A stretch of DNA of 64,000 nucleotides from Roseibium sp. (GCA_017643215.1 JAEPNV010000008.1:67257-131256); one strand, 5' to 3'. Counted from the stretch's first letter, positions 45,466 to 54,721 are shown. Notes: a model not told the origin generated them from the sequence alone. A program made the numbers and translations.

Positions 45466-47181
45466 TCAGTCCCGCCAGGGGATCGTGCCGGCGGGAACGC
45501 GCCGCGCCAGACGGTTCATGGCCAGCATGATGCCGATCGTTGCGACGACAACCACGGCCGACATGGCCGCCGCAAGCGTCGTGTATCCGCCGTCTTCGTA
45601 GTTGAAGATCGTCGTGCCGATGGTCTCGCTGCCTGTCGACCACAACAGCGCGGAGACGGTGACCTCGTTGTAGGCGGTCAGGAACACCAGGATCGCGCCG
45701 GATGCGGCCGCCGGCGCGACCAGCGGGGCAAAGACCACATGCACGCGGCGGCGGAACCCGGCGCCGGCCACCTGGGCCGCTTCCTCCAGGCTGCGGTCGA
45801 TCTGCAGGAAGGCCGCCGCGACAGGCTTCAGGCCAACGGCCAGAAAACACGACACATAGGCAATGAAGATGATCCACAAGGTGCCATAGAGCGAGACGTT
45901 CAGAACCGGCAGAGGCCGGATGAAGGCCAGAATGAAGGCGATCGACATGACAATGCCCGGCACCGCGAAGGCGATTTCCGCCTGGCCGGCGGCAAGGCCC
46001 GCCGCTTGTCTGTGCCGATATCTCCGGTGGCTGAGGAAGTAACCAAGATAGATACTGATGCCGGCGATGGCGGCCGCCGCCAACCCGGCCACGAGGCTTG
46101 AATTGGCGAAGGCCCGCAAGGTGACCGACTGGCGCCACAGGACTTCGGCGAAATTGTCCAGCGTCAGTGTCGACCAGTTGAGCGGCAGGCCGTACGTCTT
46201 GACCAGCGCCGTTGCCAGAAGCGAGGTGGCCGGCAACAGCAAAACGGCGGCGATGAACGCCCAGAGCAAGGCTTCGACCGTCACGCGGTATCGCCCAAGC
46301 GATATGGCCAGCGGGTCCTGCGGCAAACCGATCAGCGACGCGCGCATCCGCCGTTGGAGGAGGCTTTGAAGCGCGATGGCAGCGAGCGCGACCAGCGCCA
46401 GAATGACGGATATGACCGCGACATTGGGCAGGACGTCCGGTCCAAAGCTCGCCAGCCGGCGCCAGACAAGAACAGGCAAGGTCGTGTAACGCGCCGGGAT
46501 ACCGAGCAGCGCGTTGATGCCGAAGTTTCCAAGTGCAGCGACAAATGACAGGGCCAGTCCGGCGAGTAGCGATGGCGCCAAAAGCGGCAATGTAATGCGC
46601 CAGATCATCCGCATGGCGCCAGCGCCCGACACTCTTGCTGCCTCCGACAATTCCCTTGGAAACGACCGGAGCGCCGCCCGCACGAGCAGGAACACCAGCG
46701 GGCTGTGTTGCAAGGTCAACAGCAGAACCAGCCCCTCGCGGGAATAAAGCGGGTGGGTCGAGCCGAGTTCCGGTGCGATCCCCAACCAGCGCAGCACCGG
46801 GCTCGCAGGTCCAAGTGCCTGGATCCAGGCGATCGCCGTCACATGTGGCGGGATCATCATCGGCAAGAGGATCAGGAATACCAGGATGCCCTTGGCGCGC
46901 ACGTCCGTCAGGCCGATGATGAGGGCAAGCGCGGTTCCCAAAATGGTCGCGCAGATCGCCGACAACAGGCTGCTTTCCAGCGAGTTCCTTAGGGCGCGCA
47001 GAACCGACCGGCTTTGCAGCGCTTCCATCAAAGCGGCGGGCGCGAACCCGGTGTCGTCGGTCAGACCGATCTTGAATAAAAGCAGCAGCGGCAGACCGCA
47101 GATGGCGGTCGCGGCGAGGACCAGAACACCAAGCGACAGCGTTTCGGGTTTCGGGGCCAGTCTTGCCGTCAATGACGTCAT
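45466..47181 (-). CDS. Iron(III)-type ABC transporter permease, two-domain (FbpB-like)
   Basis: 571 aa from the ATG at 47181. Two fused BPD permease domains with about twelve helices in total. The EAA loops read LSEAARVSGAGAMRMIWRIT in the first half and LEEAAQVAGAGFRRRVHVVF in the second. This fused arrangement is typical of FbpB/AfuB and 2-aminoethylphosphonate-type importers. It is on the same strand as the binding-protein gene, separated from it by a 577-bp repeat-containing gap, which is unusual for one operon. Confidence 0.9.
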   Translation of the reverse strand: MTSLTARLAPKPETLSLGVLVLAATAICGLPLLLLFKIGLTDDTGFAPAALMEALQSRSVLRALRNSLESSLLSAICATILGTALALIIGLTDVRAKGILVFLILLPMMIPPHVTAIAWIQALGPASPVLRWLGIAPELGSTHPLYSREGLVLLLTLQHSPLVFLLVRAALRSFPRELSEAARVSGAGAMRMIWRITLPLLAPSLLAGLALSFVAALGNFGINALLGIPARYTTLPVLVWRRLASFGPDVLPNVAVISVILALVALAAIALQSLLQRRMRASLIGLPQDPLAISLGRYRVTVEALLWAFIAAVLLLPATSLLATALVKTYGLPLNWSTLTLDNFAEVLWRQSVTLRAFANSSLVAGLAAAAIAGISIYLGYFLSHRRYRHRQAAGLAAGQAEIAFAVPGIVMSIAFILAFIRPLPVLNVSLYGTLWIIFIAYVSCFLAVGLKPVAAAFLQIDRSLEEAAQVAGAGFRRRVHVVFAPLVAPAAASGAILVFLTAYNEVTVSALLWSTGSETIGTTIFNYEDGGYTTLAAAMSAVVVVATIGIMLAMNRLARRVPAGTIPWRD

Positions 47182-47758
47182 CAATTCCGTTCCGGCGGCT
47201 TGACCGCGGCCGACACCAATCGGTTCATGGCGGGCTCCCGGACATAGTGGCATTTCCCGTCGTCGTCCCGGACGGAACGCTTCTCCCCTTCGTCATCCCG
47301 GGCAAGCCAAAGGCGCGACCCGGGACCGGAAAGGCACGGGCCCCGGCGTGGGACAGGAGAGCTGCCGTGAACACAGTGGCTCCCCGATCCCGGCTCGCAC
47401 TTCGTTTGGCCGGGAGGACGGACAAGGGTGGGATAGAGGCCAAAAAAGTCATCCTGAACGGAGCGTTGGGGCAGATCCGGCGCGGGAGCCCGGCTGTTTG
47501 GGACCCAGTCGCGACCCTGCCCAACTGTCACTTAAAACGACCAATCCCGGCCGAGCATAGCGCCGTGCAGGGATCCACTCCAATACACGGCGAATGCAAG
47601 AGGACGGCATTTCAAGCACGGACTTCCGGGTCCGTCCCCCAAAACCGACCGGTGCCAATAGGCCCCGGGTCTCGTTTCACGCGCCCAGGGTGAAAACATG
47701 GTGCGTGCGGCGCGAAGGAGCCGCGCCGCCTCTGCTGCCGACGATCCGGCATAATGCC
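47182..47758. repeat. Intergenic gap with dispersed hairpin repeat between binding protein and permease
   Basis: About 577 bp with no gene. 47291-47325 is an exact 35-nt reverse complement of 24231-24265 in the repeat island, with stem TCCCGGG (47296-47302)/CCCGGGA (47319-47325). A second, diverged stem follows near 47385-47415. Insertion of such a repeat probably lengthened the gap inside what was a compact operon. Confidence 0.8.
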
Positions 47759-48736
47759 TCAGCCGCCGAAGATCTCGGTGAACTTCAGCTTGTTCGACTG
47801 GTCCTTGGCAAGGGCGTCGGCCGGATCAAAGTCCATCAGCTTGATCGCGTCGCGGGCCGGGAAGCCTTCCGGCGGCGCAATCGCCGGGTGCGCGGCAAGG
47901 TACCCCTGGCTGGCAGCCAGCTTCTGCCCCTCTTCAGACAGCAGGAAGTCGACAAAGGCTTTTGCCGCGTCCGGGTTTTGCGCGGTCGACAGGATCGCCA
48001 CCGGCTCCGTTACCGCCGACACCCCTTCTTCAGGGAAGACGAACTCAACCGGCGCACCATCGAGCATGTTGCGGATCGGCAGGAAGTCGACCACGAAGCC
48101 GTAGAGCTTCTCGCCCCCGGCAACGGCCTTGTAGGTGCCGCCATTGCCGCCTTTCGGATTGGCGCCCTGGTCGGCAAGGCCCTCGTAAAGCGCCCAGCCG
48201 AGATCCGGGTTGGCGGTCAGCGCGGCCATGTGGATCGTCGCGGCGCCGGAGGTCAGCGGCGACGGCATGGCGATCTTGTCCTTGGCTTCCGGCTTCAAAA
48301 GGTCCTTGTAGGAGGTCGGCTGCATCGGCGCGGCGGTGTTGTAGACAATGCCGGTCGTGATGAGCTTGGTGGAGAAGTAGGTCTTGTCGGTATCCATAAT
48401 GGCCGGGTCGTAGGCCGACACATCGGCGCCGTCATGGGCCATGAGACGTCCCTCGGCTTTCAGGCCTTCCATCGTCACCATGTCGGCGATCAGCAGCACG
48501 TCAGGCTTCGGCGCGCCGGCTTCAAACTCCGCCCGCAGCTTGGCCATAACCTTGGTCGTGCCGTCGCGTACCCACTCCACCTCGACATTCGGGTGTTTGG
48601 CGGTGAACGCGTCCACCGTTTGCTGGGCGTCCTGGTTGGGCTGGGAGGTGTAAAGCACAAGCTTGCCGGAGACCTCGGCATAAGCGGGCGCGGATAGAGC
48701 AGCCGTCAGGCCGGCTGCCATCAGTAACTTTTTCAT
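47759..48736 (-). CDS. Extracellular Fe(III)-type solute-binding protein (FbpA-like)
   Basis: 325 aa from the ATG at 48736 with AGAGGGAT upstream; the frame extends to 48793. A signal peptide (KKLLMAAGLTAALSAPAYA, cleavage after AYA) precedes a type-2 periplasmic-binding fold starting SGKLVLYTSQPNQDAQQTVD, with the FbpA/PotD-like SBP_bac hinge (KPDVLLIADMVTMEGLKAEG). Iron(III), a phosphonate or a polyol are possible ligands. The Tyr pair typical of iron-binding FbpA is not obvious, so 'iron' should be taken as a family name only. Confidence 0.85.
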   Translation of the reverse strand: MKKLLMAAGLTAALSAPAYAEVSGKLVLYTSQPNQDAQQTVDAFTAKHPNVEVEWVRDGTTKVMAKLRAEFEAGAPKPDVLLIADMVTMEGLKAEGRLMAHDGADVSAYDPAIMDTDKTYFSTKLITTGIVYNTAAPMQPTSYKDLLKPEAKDKIAMPSPLTSGAATIHMAALTANPDLGWALYEGLADQGANPKGGNGGTYKAVAGGEKLYGFVVDFLPIRNMLDGAPVEFVFPEEGVSAVTEPVAILSTAQNPDAAKAFVDFLLSEEGQKLAASQGYLAAHPAIAPPEGFPARDAIKLMDFDPADALAKDQSNKLKFTEIFGG

Positions 48737-48874
48737 ACGTCTATCCCTCTTGTCGCGGGCCGCGCTCGGTCGGCGGCGTGTGGGGCGTAACAAGAAAACA
48801 TGACAGTTTTACAAGAGTGCCGTAGAAATACCTATCTTTCAGCTGGCCAATTGCCAACTGTCTCGAACGGTGCG

Positions 48875-49822
48875 TCAGTAGCCTCTTTTGCGGTCGACAT
48901 GGGCCGGGATGTCACCGGTCTCAAAATACCGGCCGATATTGGCGGCCAGGATCTTCGTTGCCGTTGCGGTGATTGTCGGCGCGGAGATATGCGGCAGGAT
49001 CGTGATCTTGGGATGGTCCCACAGCGGGCTCTCGTCCGGCAGCGGTTCCTGGTCAAACACATCCAGGACCGCATGGCTGAGATGGCCCTGGTCGAGCGCC
49101 GATGTGAGCGCCCCTGTGTCCAGGATCGGCCCTCGGGCGAAATTGATCACGCTGCCACCGGCTGGCATCCGGCTCAGCGCCTCCTTTCCGACGAGACCCC
49201 GGGTCGCATCGGTCAGAGGCAGCAGGATCACCACAATATCCGCCTTTGACAGGACTTCGGCGAGACCGTTTTCGCCGGAAAAGGTCGCGATTCCGGCAAT
49301 CTCCTTATGCGACCGGCTCCAGCCGCACACGTCAAACCCATTGCCGGCGAGCCGTTTTGCCGCGGCGGTCCCCAAGTTGCCGAGACCGAGCACGGCAACG
49401 GTGCGCTCGTTCGGCCGCTTCAGCGGGTGTTCAAGCCAGAGCTTCCGGTGTTGCTGAGCGGCATAACGCGGCATGTCACGATGCAGATAGAGCGTCCAGG
49501 CCAACACAGCCTCGGACATCGTCTCCGCCATCTGCGGATCCTCAAGGCGGACAATTTTCGGACCGTCCTGGGGCAGGTCCGCGGCGAGCCGCTCGACCCC
49601 GGCCCACAAGCTGTGCACCCATTGAAGATCCGGCAGATGGGCCAGCTCGGCCACGTCGGGATTTGCGACGATCGCGACCCTGGCGGCGGCGCGCTCGGCC
49701 TTGGTCATGTCCGAAATCGGTTTGACGGTTGCGATGTCCGACAGAGCCTCCGGCAAAGCCGTAAGCCATACGGCCCGTTCATGTCCTGTCGTTTGCGAGA
49801 CAAAGGGAACAACAGGTTTCAT
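48875..49822 (-). CDS. D-2-hydroxyacid dehydrogenase, GhrA-like
   Basis: 315 aa. NAD(P)-binding loop VLGLGNLGTAAAKRL, the SRSH segment after strand beta-B that suits NADPH, and a complete catalytic triad: Arg in NFARGP, Glu in DVFDQEPLP and His in LPHISA. The shape matches glyoxylate/hydroxypyruvate reductase A, which reduces glyoxylate to glycolate. Glyoxylate handling fits a neighbourhood that metabolises betaine and glycine, but this link is inferred. About 140 bp separate it from the binding-protein gene downstream. Confidence 0.9.
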   Translation of the reverse strand: MKPVVPFVSQTTGHERAVWLTALPEALSDIATVKPISDMTKAERAAARVAIVANPDVAELAHLPDLQWVHSLWAGVERLAADLPQDGPKIVRLEDPQMAETMSEAVLAWTLYLHRDMPRYAAQQHRKLWLEHPLKRPNERTVAVLGLGNLGTAAAKRLAGNGFDVCGWSRSHKEIAGIATFSGENGLAEVLSKADIVVILLPLTDATRGLVGKEALSRMPAGGSVINFARGPILDTGALTSALDQGHLSHAVLDVFDQEPLPDESPLWDHPKITILPHISAPTITATATKILAANIGRYFETGDIPAHVDRKRGY

Positions 49823-50587
49823 GAGCGGGCGTTCTCCGCGGTCGATTGATTGAGATGGTGGGGAGTCGATTGTTTGCAGATGCCGGGCTCAATCCGCGTG
49901 CTTCGGTCTTTGGGGAAGCCAAGGACGATGCCACGGCATGCGCGCGAGGCGTGGATATTGCTCACGTGAAGGGCAAAATGAAAAGACAAATGCATACATG
50001 CTCCATGGAATGGGGCCGCGGATTGGTCCGTTCAAGCACGGCCAATCCCGGCCTGCGAAAGCCGCGCATGCATGCGTCAAATTCGGCGCGGGCGCAAGCG
50101 TTGCGGTGTTCGTTGCATGGGTAGTTTTAGCGATGATTTGCCGCCTGGGCGCCGGGACAAGACTTTGGTCCACGCAATAAAAAGTCGCAAAGGCGCCGCG
50201 ATAATGATCAATCATGTCGCATACGCGCGCATGTTTGAACAAATGCGAAAGAAGCGCCATTGAAATGCTCCTGCACTGTTGTGTCTGCCGCGGCATAATG
50301 CAATGCTTGCTTCTGTTCGATCTGGAGGGGAACGAAAAAATAAACCTTCGCCTCGCCGAGGCCGATACACGTTGTCGGCAAGAAGTCAATTGAGCTGAAA
50401 AAGCGTAATGCAATCAAATGTGGTTAGTTACCATCGTCGAATTCAGACTTGCAATACTTCGGCTGCTCGCGCTTTTGCTCAATAAATCAATCAAATACCG
50501 GCGTGTGGCGGCGAATACTCTCAGCAGGGATCGCCCTAACGCGTCCGTATTTGCAAACGGATAACAGACTGCACAGGAGTACCATCA
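49823..50587. other. Long intergenic region before the quaternary-amine transporter
   Basis: About 765 bp. The open frames (for example 49889-50413 minus) have no ribosome site, domain or biased composition that I can support. The last ~200 bp become AT-rich and must carry the promoter of the transporter; TTTGCAAA (50553-50560) is an 8-bp palindrome 28 bp before the start codon and could be an operator. AGGAG marks the ribosome site. Confidence 0.5.
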
Positions 50588-51580
50588 ATGAAAAAGCTGC
50601 TCGTTACCGTTGGCGCAACGGCGCTGTCTTTGGCCGCGTCTTCCGCGATGGCGGAAGAGTGCGGAACCGTCACCATGGCGGAAATGAACTGGGCGTCCGC
50701 CGGCGCGATCGCCCATATCGACAAGATCATCCTGGAAAACGGCTACGGCTGTAACGTTGAACTGGTCACCGGCGACACGATGCCGACCTTTACGTCGATG
50801 AACGAAAAGGGCCAGCCGGACATGGCACCGGAGCTGTGGATCAACGCCGTGCGCGAGCCGCTCGACCAGGCCGTGTCCGAGGGATCGCTGATCATCGGCG
50901 GCGAAATCCTCAATGAGGGCGGCGTCGAAGGCTTCTGGGTCCCGACCTACATCGCCGAAGAGCACAACATCACGACGGTCAAGGACGCCCTAGCCCGGCC
51001 GGACCTGTTCCCCGGCGCTGAAGACGCCAGCAAAGGCGGATTCTTCACCTGCCCGACCGGCTGGAACTGCCGCATCACGACCGGCAACCTGTACCGCGCA
51101 TACGGCTTTGACGAAGCCGGCTTCGAACTGATCGATCCGGGCTCGGCAGCCGGTCTTGACGGCTCGCTTGCAAAAGCGAATGAGCGCCAGGAAGGCTGGC
51201 TCGGCTACTACTGGGCTCCGACCGCCATTCTCGGCAAGTACGACATGACACTCCTTGACTTTGAAGTCGAGCATGACAACGCCGAATGGAACCGCTGCAC
51301 GGTGATCGAGGATTGTCCGGATCCGAAGCCGAATTCCTGGGTGAAGTCGGAAGTGTTCACGGTCGTGACCGACGAGTTTGCCGAAAAGGCCGGCGTTGCC
51401 ATGGACTACGTCAAGGCCCGCACGTGGGACAACCGGACCGCGGGCAAGGTTCTCGCCTGGATGAGCGACAACCAGGCCACCAATGAGGACGGTGCCTACT
51501 ACTTCCTGGAAAACTTCGAAGACGTCTGGTCGCAGTGGGTGAGCCCGGAAGCGGCGGAAAAGGTTAAGGCAGCTCTTTGA
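50588..51580 (+). CDS. Quaternary-amine ABC transporter substrate-binding protein (OpuAC/ProX-like)
   Basis: 330 aa. A signal peptide (KKLLVTVGATALSLAASSAMA, cleavage after AMA) precedes an OpuAC domain: VTMAEMNWASAGAIAHIDKI, DMAPELWINAVREPLDQ, and aromatic-rich segments (GEGFWVP-like VEGFWVPTYI; GWLGYYWAPTAI) that form the cation-pi box for a trimethylammonium group in this family. The ligand is likely glycine betaine, proline betaine or choline. First gene of a three-gene operon, followed by an internal hairpin. Confidence 0.9.
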   Translation: MKKLLVTVGATALSLAASSAMAEECGTVTMAEMNWASAGAIAHIDKIILENGYGCNVELVTGDTMPTFTSMNEKGQPDMAPELWINAVREPLDQAVSEGSLIIGGEILNEGGVEGFWVPTYIAEEHNITTVKDALARPDLFPGAEDASKGGFFTCPTGWNCRITTGNLYRAYGFDEAGFELIDPGSAAGLDGSLAKANERQEGWLGYYWAPTAILGKYDMTLLDFEVEHDNAEWNRCTVIEDCPDPKPNSWVKSEVFTVVTDEFAEKAGVAMDYVKARTWDNRTAGKVLAWMSDNQATNEDGAYYFLENFEDVWSQWVSPEAAEKVKAAL

Positions 51581-51595
51581 TCCGCTGATCAAATG

Positions 51596-51627
51596 AAGGG
51601 GCCGCTCGGTGAGAGCGGCCCCTTTTT
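51596..51627 (+). terminator. Intra-operon hairpin between binding protein and permease
   Basis: Perfect 12-bp stem (AAGGGGCCGCTC / GAGCGGCCCCTT) with GGTGA loop, then TTT. It has the form of an intrinsic terminator and probably acts as a partial one or as an mRNA-stabilising end, raising binding-protein levels over permease and ATPase. Confidence 0.8.
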
Positions 51628-51669
51628 CCATCGGGGCAACAAACAAACAAAACCATCGGGACGAAAGAG

Positions 51670-52554
51670 ATGGACCTGGTAGAATTTCCCTCGCTCAGCC
51701 GTGGCACCTTGCGAGAAATACGGACCACAATCGACGCGGGTTTCAAAGAATTCACGCGCGCTTATGGAGAAGCGATCGAGAGTTTTTTCGAACCTGTCAG
51801 GCTGTTTCTGATCTGGCTTGAAAACCTTTTGATCGTCTCACCATGGCCCATCGTGCTGGCCGTTCTGGTCGGCATCGTCTTCCTGATGAGCCGGAACGTG
51901 AAGATCACGATCGGCTCGCTTGCCGCGCTGTTGCTGATCGGCGTCTTCGGAATGTGGGAAGACACCATGCGCACGATCGCCATGGTCACGGTCTGCACCA
52001 TGCTGGCAATTCTTCTCGGCATTCCGACGGGCATCCTGATGGCGCGATCGGAACGGGTTCAAGGCTGGATTAATCCGATCCTCGATCTCATGCAGACGAT
52101 GCCGAGCTTCGTCTATTTGATCCCGGTGGTCATGATTTTCGGGATCGGCAAAGTTCCCGGCCTCATCGCCATTGTCGTTTATGCGATTCCGCCCATCATC
52201 CGGCTGACGAACCTAGGGATCCGTCTGGTGGACCAGGATGTCCTGGAGGCCGCCGATGCCTTCGGCTCAAGCCCGCGTCAGAAGCTGCTCAACGTGCAGC
52301 TTCCCCTGGCCCTGCCGACGATCATGGCCGGCATCAACCAGACAATCATGATGGCCCTTGCCATGGTAGTTGTGGCCGCCCTGATCGGCGTGAAAGGCCT
52401 CGGTCAGCCGGTTCTGAATGCGATCGCCAACCAGTACTTCTTCATGGGCATTCAGAACGGTCTGGCGATTGTCGCCATCGCCATCATCTTCGACCGCGCG
52501 ACCCAGGCCTACGGCAAGCGCCTGCAGAAACACTCGGAGGTGATCCATGGCTGA
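51670..52554 (+). CDS. Quaternary-amine ABC transporter permease (ProW/OpuAB-like)
   Basis: 294 aa with about six to seven membrane helices after a ~60-residue hydrophilic N-terminus. The EAA loop reads VLEAADAFGSSPRQKLLNVQLP, and LMQTMPSFVYLIPVVMIFGIG is the TM region typical of ProW. It forms the inner-membrane channel with the ATPase whose start it overlaps by eight bases. Located 90 bp after the binding-protein gene. Confidence 0.92.
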   Translation: MDLVEFPSLSRGTLREIRTTIDAGFKEFTRAYGEAIESFFEPVRLFLIWLENLLIVSPWPIVLAVLVGIVFLMSRNVKITIGSLAALLLIGVFGMWEDTMRTIAMVTVCTMLAILLGIPTGILMARSERVQGWINPILDLMQTMPSFVYLIPVVMIFGIGKVPGLIAIVVYAIPPIIRLTNLGIRLVDQDVLEAADAFGSSPRQKLLNVQLPLALPTIMAGINQTIMMALAMVVVAALIGVKGLGQPVLNAIANQYFFMGIQNGLAIVAIAIIFDRATQAYGKRLQKHSEVIHG

Positions 52555-53578
52555 GGCAACAGGCATTGAGATCAAGAGCCTTTACAAGATCTTCGGGCCG
52601 AACGGCAAAGAGATGGTGCAAAAGGTCAAGGACGGCATGTCCAAGGCCGAACTCAATGAGAAGTTCAACCATGTGCTCGGCCTGAACGACATCAACATCT
52701 CCATGCCCGGCGGCAAGATCCAGGTGGTGATGGGCCTGTCCGGCTCCGGCAAATCAACCTTGATCCGGCACATAAACCGCCTGATCGATCCGACCGCCGG
52801 CGAAGTGCTCTATGGCTCGGAGGATGTTTGCAAGATGTCCCCGACCGAACTGCGTGAATTCCGCCGGCACAAGACCGCGATGGTGTTCCAGAAGTTCGCC
52901 CTGCTGCCGCATCGCACGGTGATGAAAAACGCCGTCTACGGCCTGGAAATCCAGGGTGTTGCGATGAACGAAGCCGAGGAACGGGCGGCCCGGTGGATCG
53001 ACCGCGTCGGCCTGGAGGGGTTTGAGGACCATTATCCAAACCAACTGTCCGGCGGGATGCAGCAGCGCGTGGGGCTTGCGCGCGCCTTGACGAACGATGC
53101 GGACATCCTGCTCATGGACGAGGCGTTTTCCGCGCTCGATCCGCTGATCCGGATGGACATGCAGACCGTGTTGCTCGACCTTCAGGAAGAACTGCACAAG
53201 ACCATCGTGTTCATTACCCACGATCTCGACGAAGCCCTGCGGCTCGGCGACAAGATCGCGATCTTGCGCGATGGCGCGGTGATCCAGCAGGGCACCGGGC
53301 AGGAAATCGTGTTGCGTCCGGCCGATGCCTATATCTCCGAATTCGTCAAGGAGGTGAACCGGGGCCGGGTCATCCTGGTCGACACGGTCATGGATCAATC
53401 GCGCACACTAGAGGGCGGGCTGAGCATTCCCCATGGTGTCATGCTGGAGGAAGCTGCCAAGACCTTCGCCGATACAGGCGCAAGCGAGGCCAATGTCGTG
53501 AATGGTTCGGGCGCCCCGATCGGTGTCTTGACCGTGCAGGACACGATCACCGCGATGGTCACGCCGGCGTCGCACTAA
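52547..53578 (+). CDS. Quaternary-amine ABC transporter ATP-binding protein (ProV/OpuAA-like)
   Basis: 343 aa. Walker A GLSGSGKST, Q-loop MVFQKFALLPHRTV, signature LSGGMQQRVGLARAL, Walker B ILLMDEAFSALDP and ITHDLDEAL. The N-terminal insert (GKEMVQKVKDGMSKAELNEK) between the first strands is a mark of ProV/OpuAA. The C-terminal ~75 residues are CBS-like but short, with one half (APIGVLTVQDTITAMV), so ionic-strength gating through a full tandem CBS module is not obvious. Confidence 0.93.
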   Translation: MAEATGIEIKSLYKIFGPNGKEMVQKVKDGMSKAELNEKFNHVLGLNDINISMPGGKIQVVMGLSGSGKSTLIRHINRLIDPTAGEVLYGSEDVCKMSPTELREFRRHKTAMVFQKFALLPHRTVMKNAVYGLEIQGVAMNEAEERAARWIDRVGLEGFEDHYPNQLSGGMQQRVGLARALTNDADILLMDEAFSALDPLIRMDMQTVLLDLQEELHKTIVFITHDLDEALRLGDKIAILRDGAVIQQGTGQEIVLRPADAYISEFVKEVNRGRVILVDTVMDQSRTLEGGLSIPHGVMLEEAAKTFADTGASEANVVNGSGAPIGVLTVQDTITAMVTPASH

Positions 53579-54049
53579 CGGATCAGCGCAATTCGTACAG
53601 TCCCGGGGCGGATCGTCCCGGGATCCTTGTTTCTGGCGGATGTATCGCCGCTATCGGCTATTTTTGCCCAGGTGCGGCGGCGGCGCGACGACGGTTGGCG
53701 CGGACCGGCACCGTGCCGATGTCCTTGATCGCGGGATTGGCTTTGTACGGATAAAGATTTGCCAGATAATGTAACGACTTATGCGCTGGTTTCGGCGCCG
53801 TTCGTTTGGAGAAGCGGACTGGATCGGGCGCGTTATTTGGATGCCAATTGCGCTGGTTTCCAGCGTCCATTTAACGTAAGCTTTTGAAAAAATTCGACCT
53901 ATTTAAAAATCGAATAAACTGCTTAACGCGCGATAACAGTTTCAAGCGCAGACTAAGCTGCGCCTCCGGAGCGGCCTTGTGTCCGTTTCCGGGCCGTCGT
54001 CCGGCGTACGGGGCGTGTTGTATCAACTGGAAACCGATTAACTGTCGCC
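53579..54049. other. Intergenic region between transporter operon and GntR gene
   Basis: About 470 bp. It contains the operon terminator (53601-53623), a short-lived minus open frame without support, a repeated GCGCTGGTTTC, and an AT-rich stretch (53880-53925) with the inverted repeat ATTCGA-N12-TCGAAT (53892-53915), a candidate GntR or other operator. Confidence 0.5.
53601..53623 (+). terminator. Terminator hairpin after quaternary-amine operon
   Basis: Seven-bp stem TCCCGGG/CCCGGGA with an 8-9 nt loop, 23 bp after the ATPase stop, followed by TCCTTGTTTC. Confidence 0.6.
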
Positions 54050-54721
54050 ATGACCCAGTCCGTGAAATCGACCCGCGTGGACCACGCCTATGAGCGTTTG
54101 AAGTCGGATATTTTGACCGCGGCGCTGCCGCCGGGTTTTCAGGCACCCGAACCCGATATTGCCGTCCGCCTGGGCATGAGCCGTACTCCGGTCCGCGAGG
54201 CCCTGATCCGCCTTGAATCGGAAGGCCTGGTGGATCTCATCCCGCGGCGCGGCGCCAAGGTTCTCGGATTGGGGCAGGACGATCTGGTTGAAATCCACGA
54301 AATGCTTGCCGCTCTCGAAGCGATTGCAGCCCGTGAGGCGGCCGGACGTGGTCTTTCCGGACCGGCGGCAAACGATCTGCGTGAAAGCCTCAGTGCCATG
54401 AGTACGGCGCGCGCCGGTGGCGACATGAGTACATGGGCGCATCTGGACAATACGTTCCACCGGCAGCTCGTTGCGTGCCATGCAAATACACGGCTTGCCC
54501 GCGTCACGAGCCAGCTTCTCGATCAGCTGCATCGCGGGCGCATGGTGCTGTTGCGGATGAACAAAGCGCCCGAGCGCCCGGAAGCGGATCACGAAACCCT
54601 CCTGGCGGCGGTTTTGGACGGCGATGGACCATTGGCCGAGGACATCGCGCGGCGCCACCGGCTGGACAGCCTCGATGTCTTGACCGGGCTTTTGCGCGAT
54701 TGCGGGCTGACAGTGATCTAG
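54050..54721 (+). CDS. GntR/FadR-type transcriptional regulator
   Basis: 223 aa. N-terminal winged HTH (AYERLKSDILTAALPPGFQA; RLGMSRTPVREALIRLESEG) and an FCD effector domain with the metal/ligand-binding pattern (DNTFHRQLVACHANTRL, EADHETLLAAVLDGD). It could regulate the quaternary-amine transporter upstream or the alpha-glucoside system downstream; its position between them does not settle this. Ends 58 bp before the convergent LacI gene. Confidence 0.92.
   Translation: MTQSVKSTRVDHAYERLKSDILTAALPPGFQAPEPDIAVRLGMSRTPVREALIRLESEGLVDLIPRRGAKVLGLGQDDLVEIHEMLAALEAIAAREAAGRGLSGPAANDLRESLSAMSTARAGGDMSTWAHLDNTFHRQLVACHANTRLARVTSQLLDQLHRGRMVLLRMNKAPERPEADHETLLAAVLDGDGPLAEDIARRHRLDSLDVLTGLLRDCGLTVI

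Noticed and set aside
49889..50413. 174-codon minus-strand open frame before the opu-type operon
   Set aside because: No ribosome site, no domain, and odd Cys/His/Arg composition.
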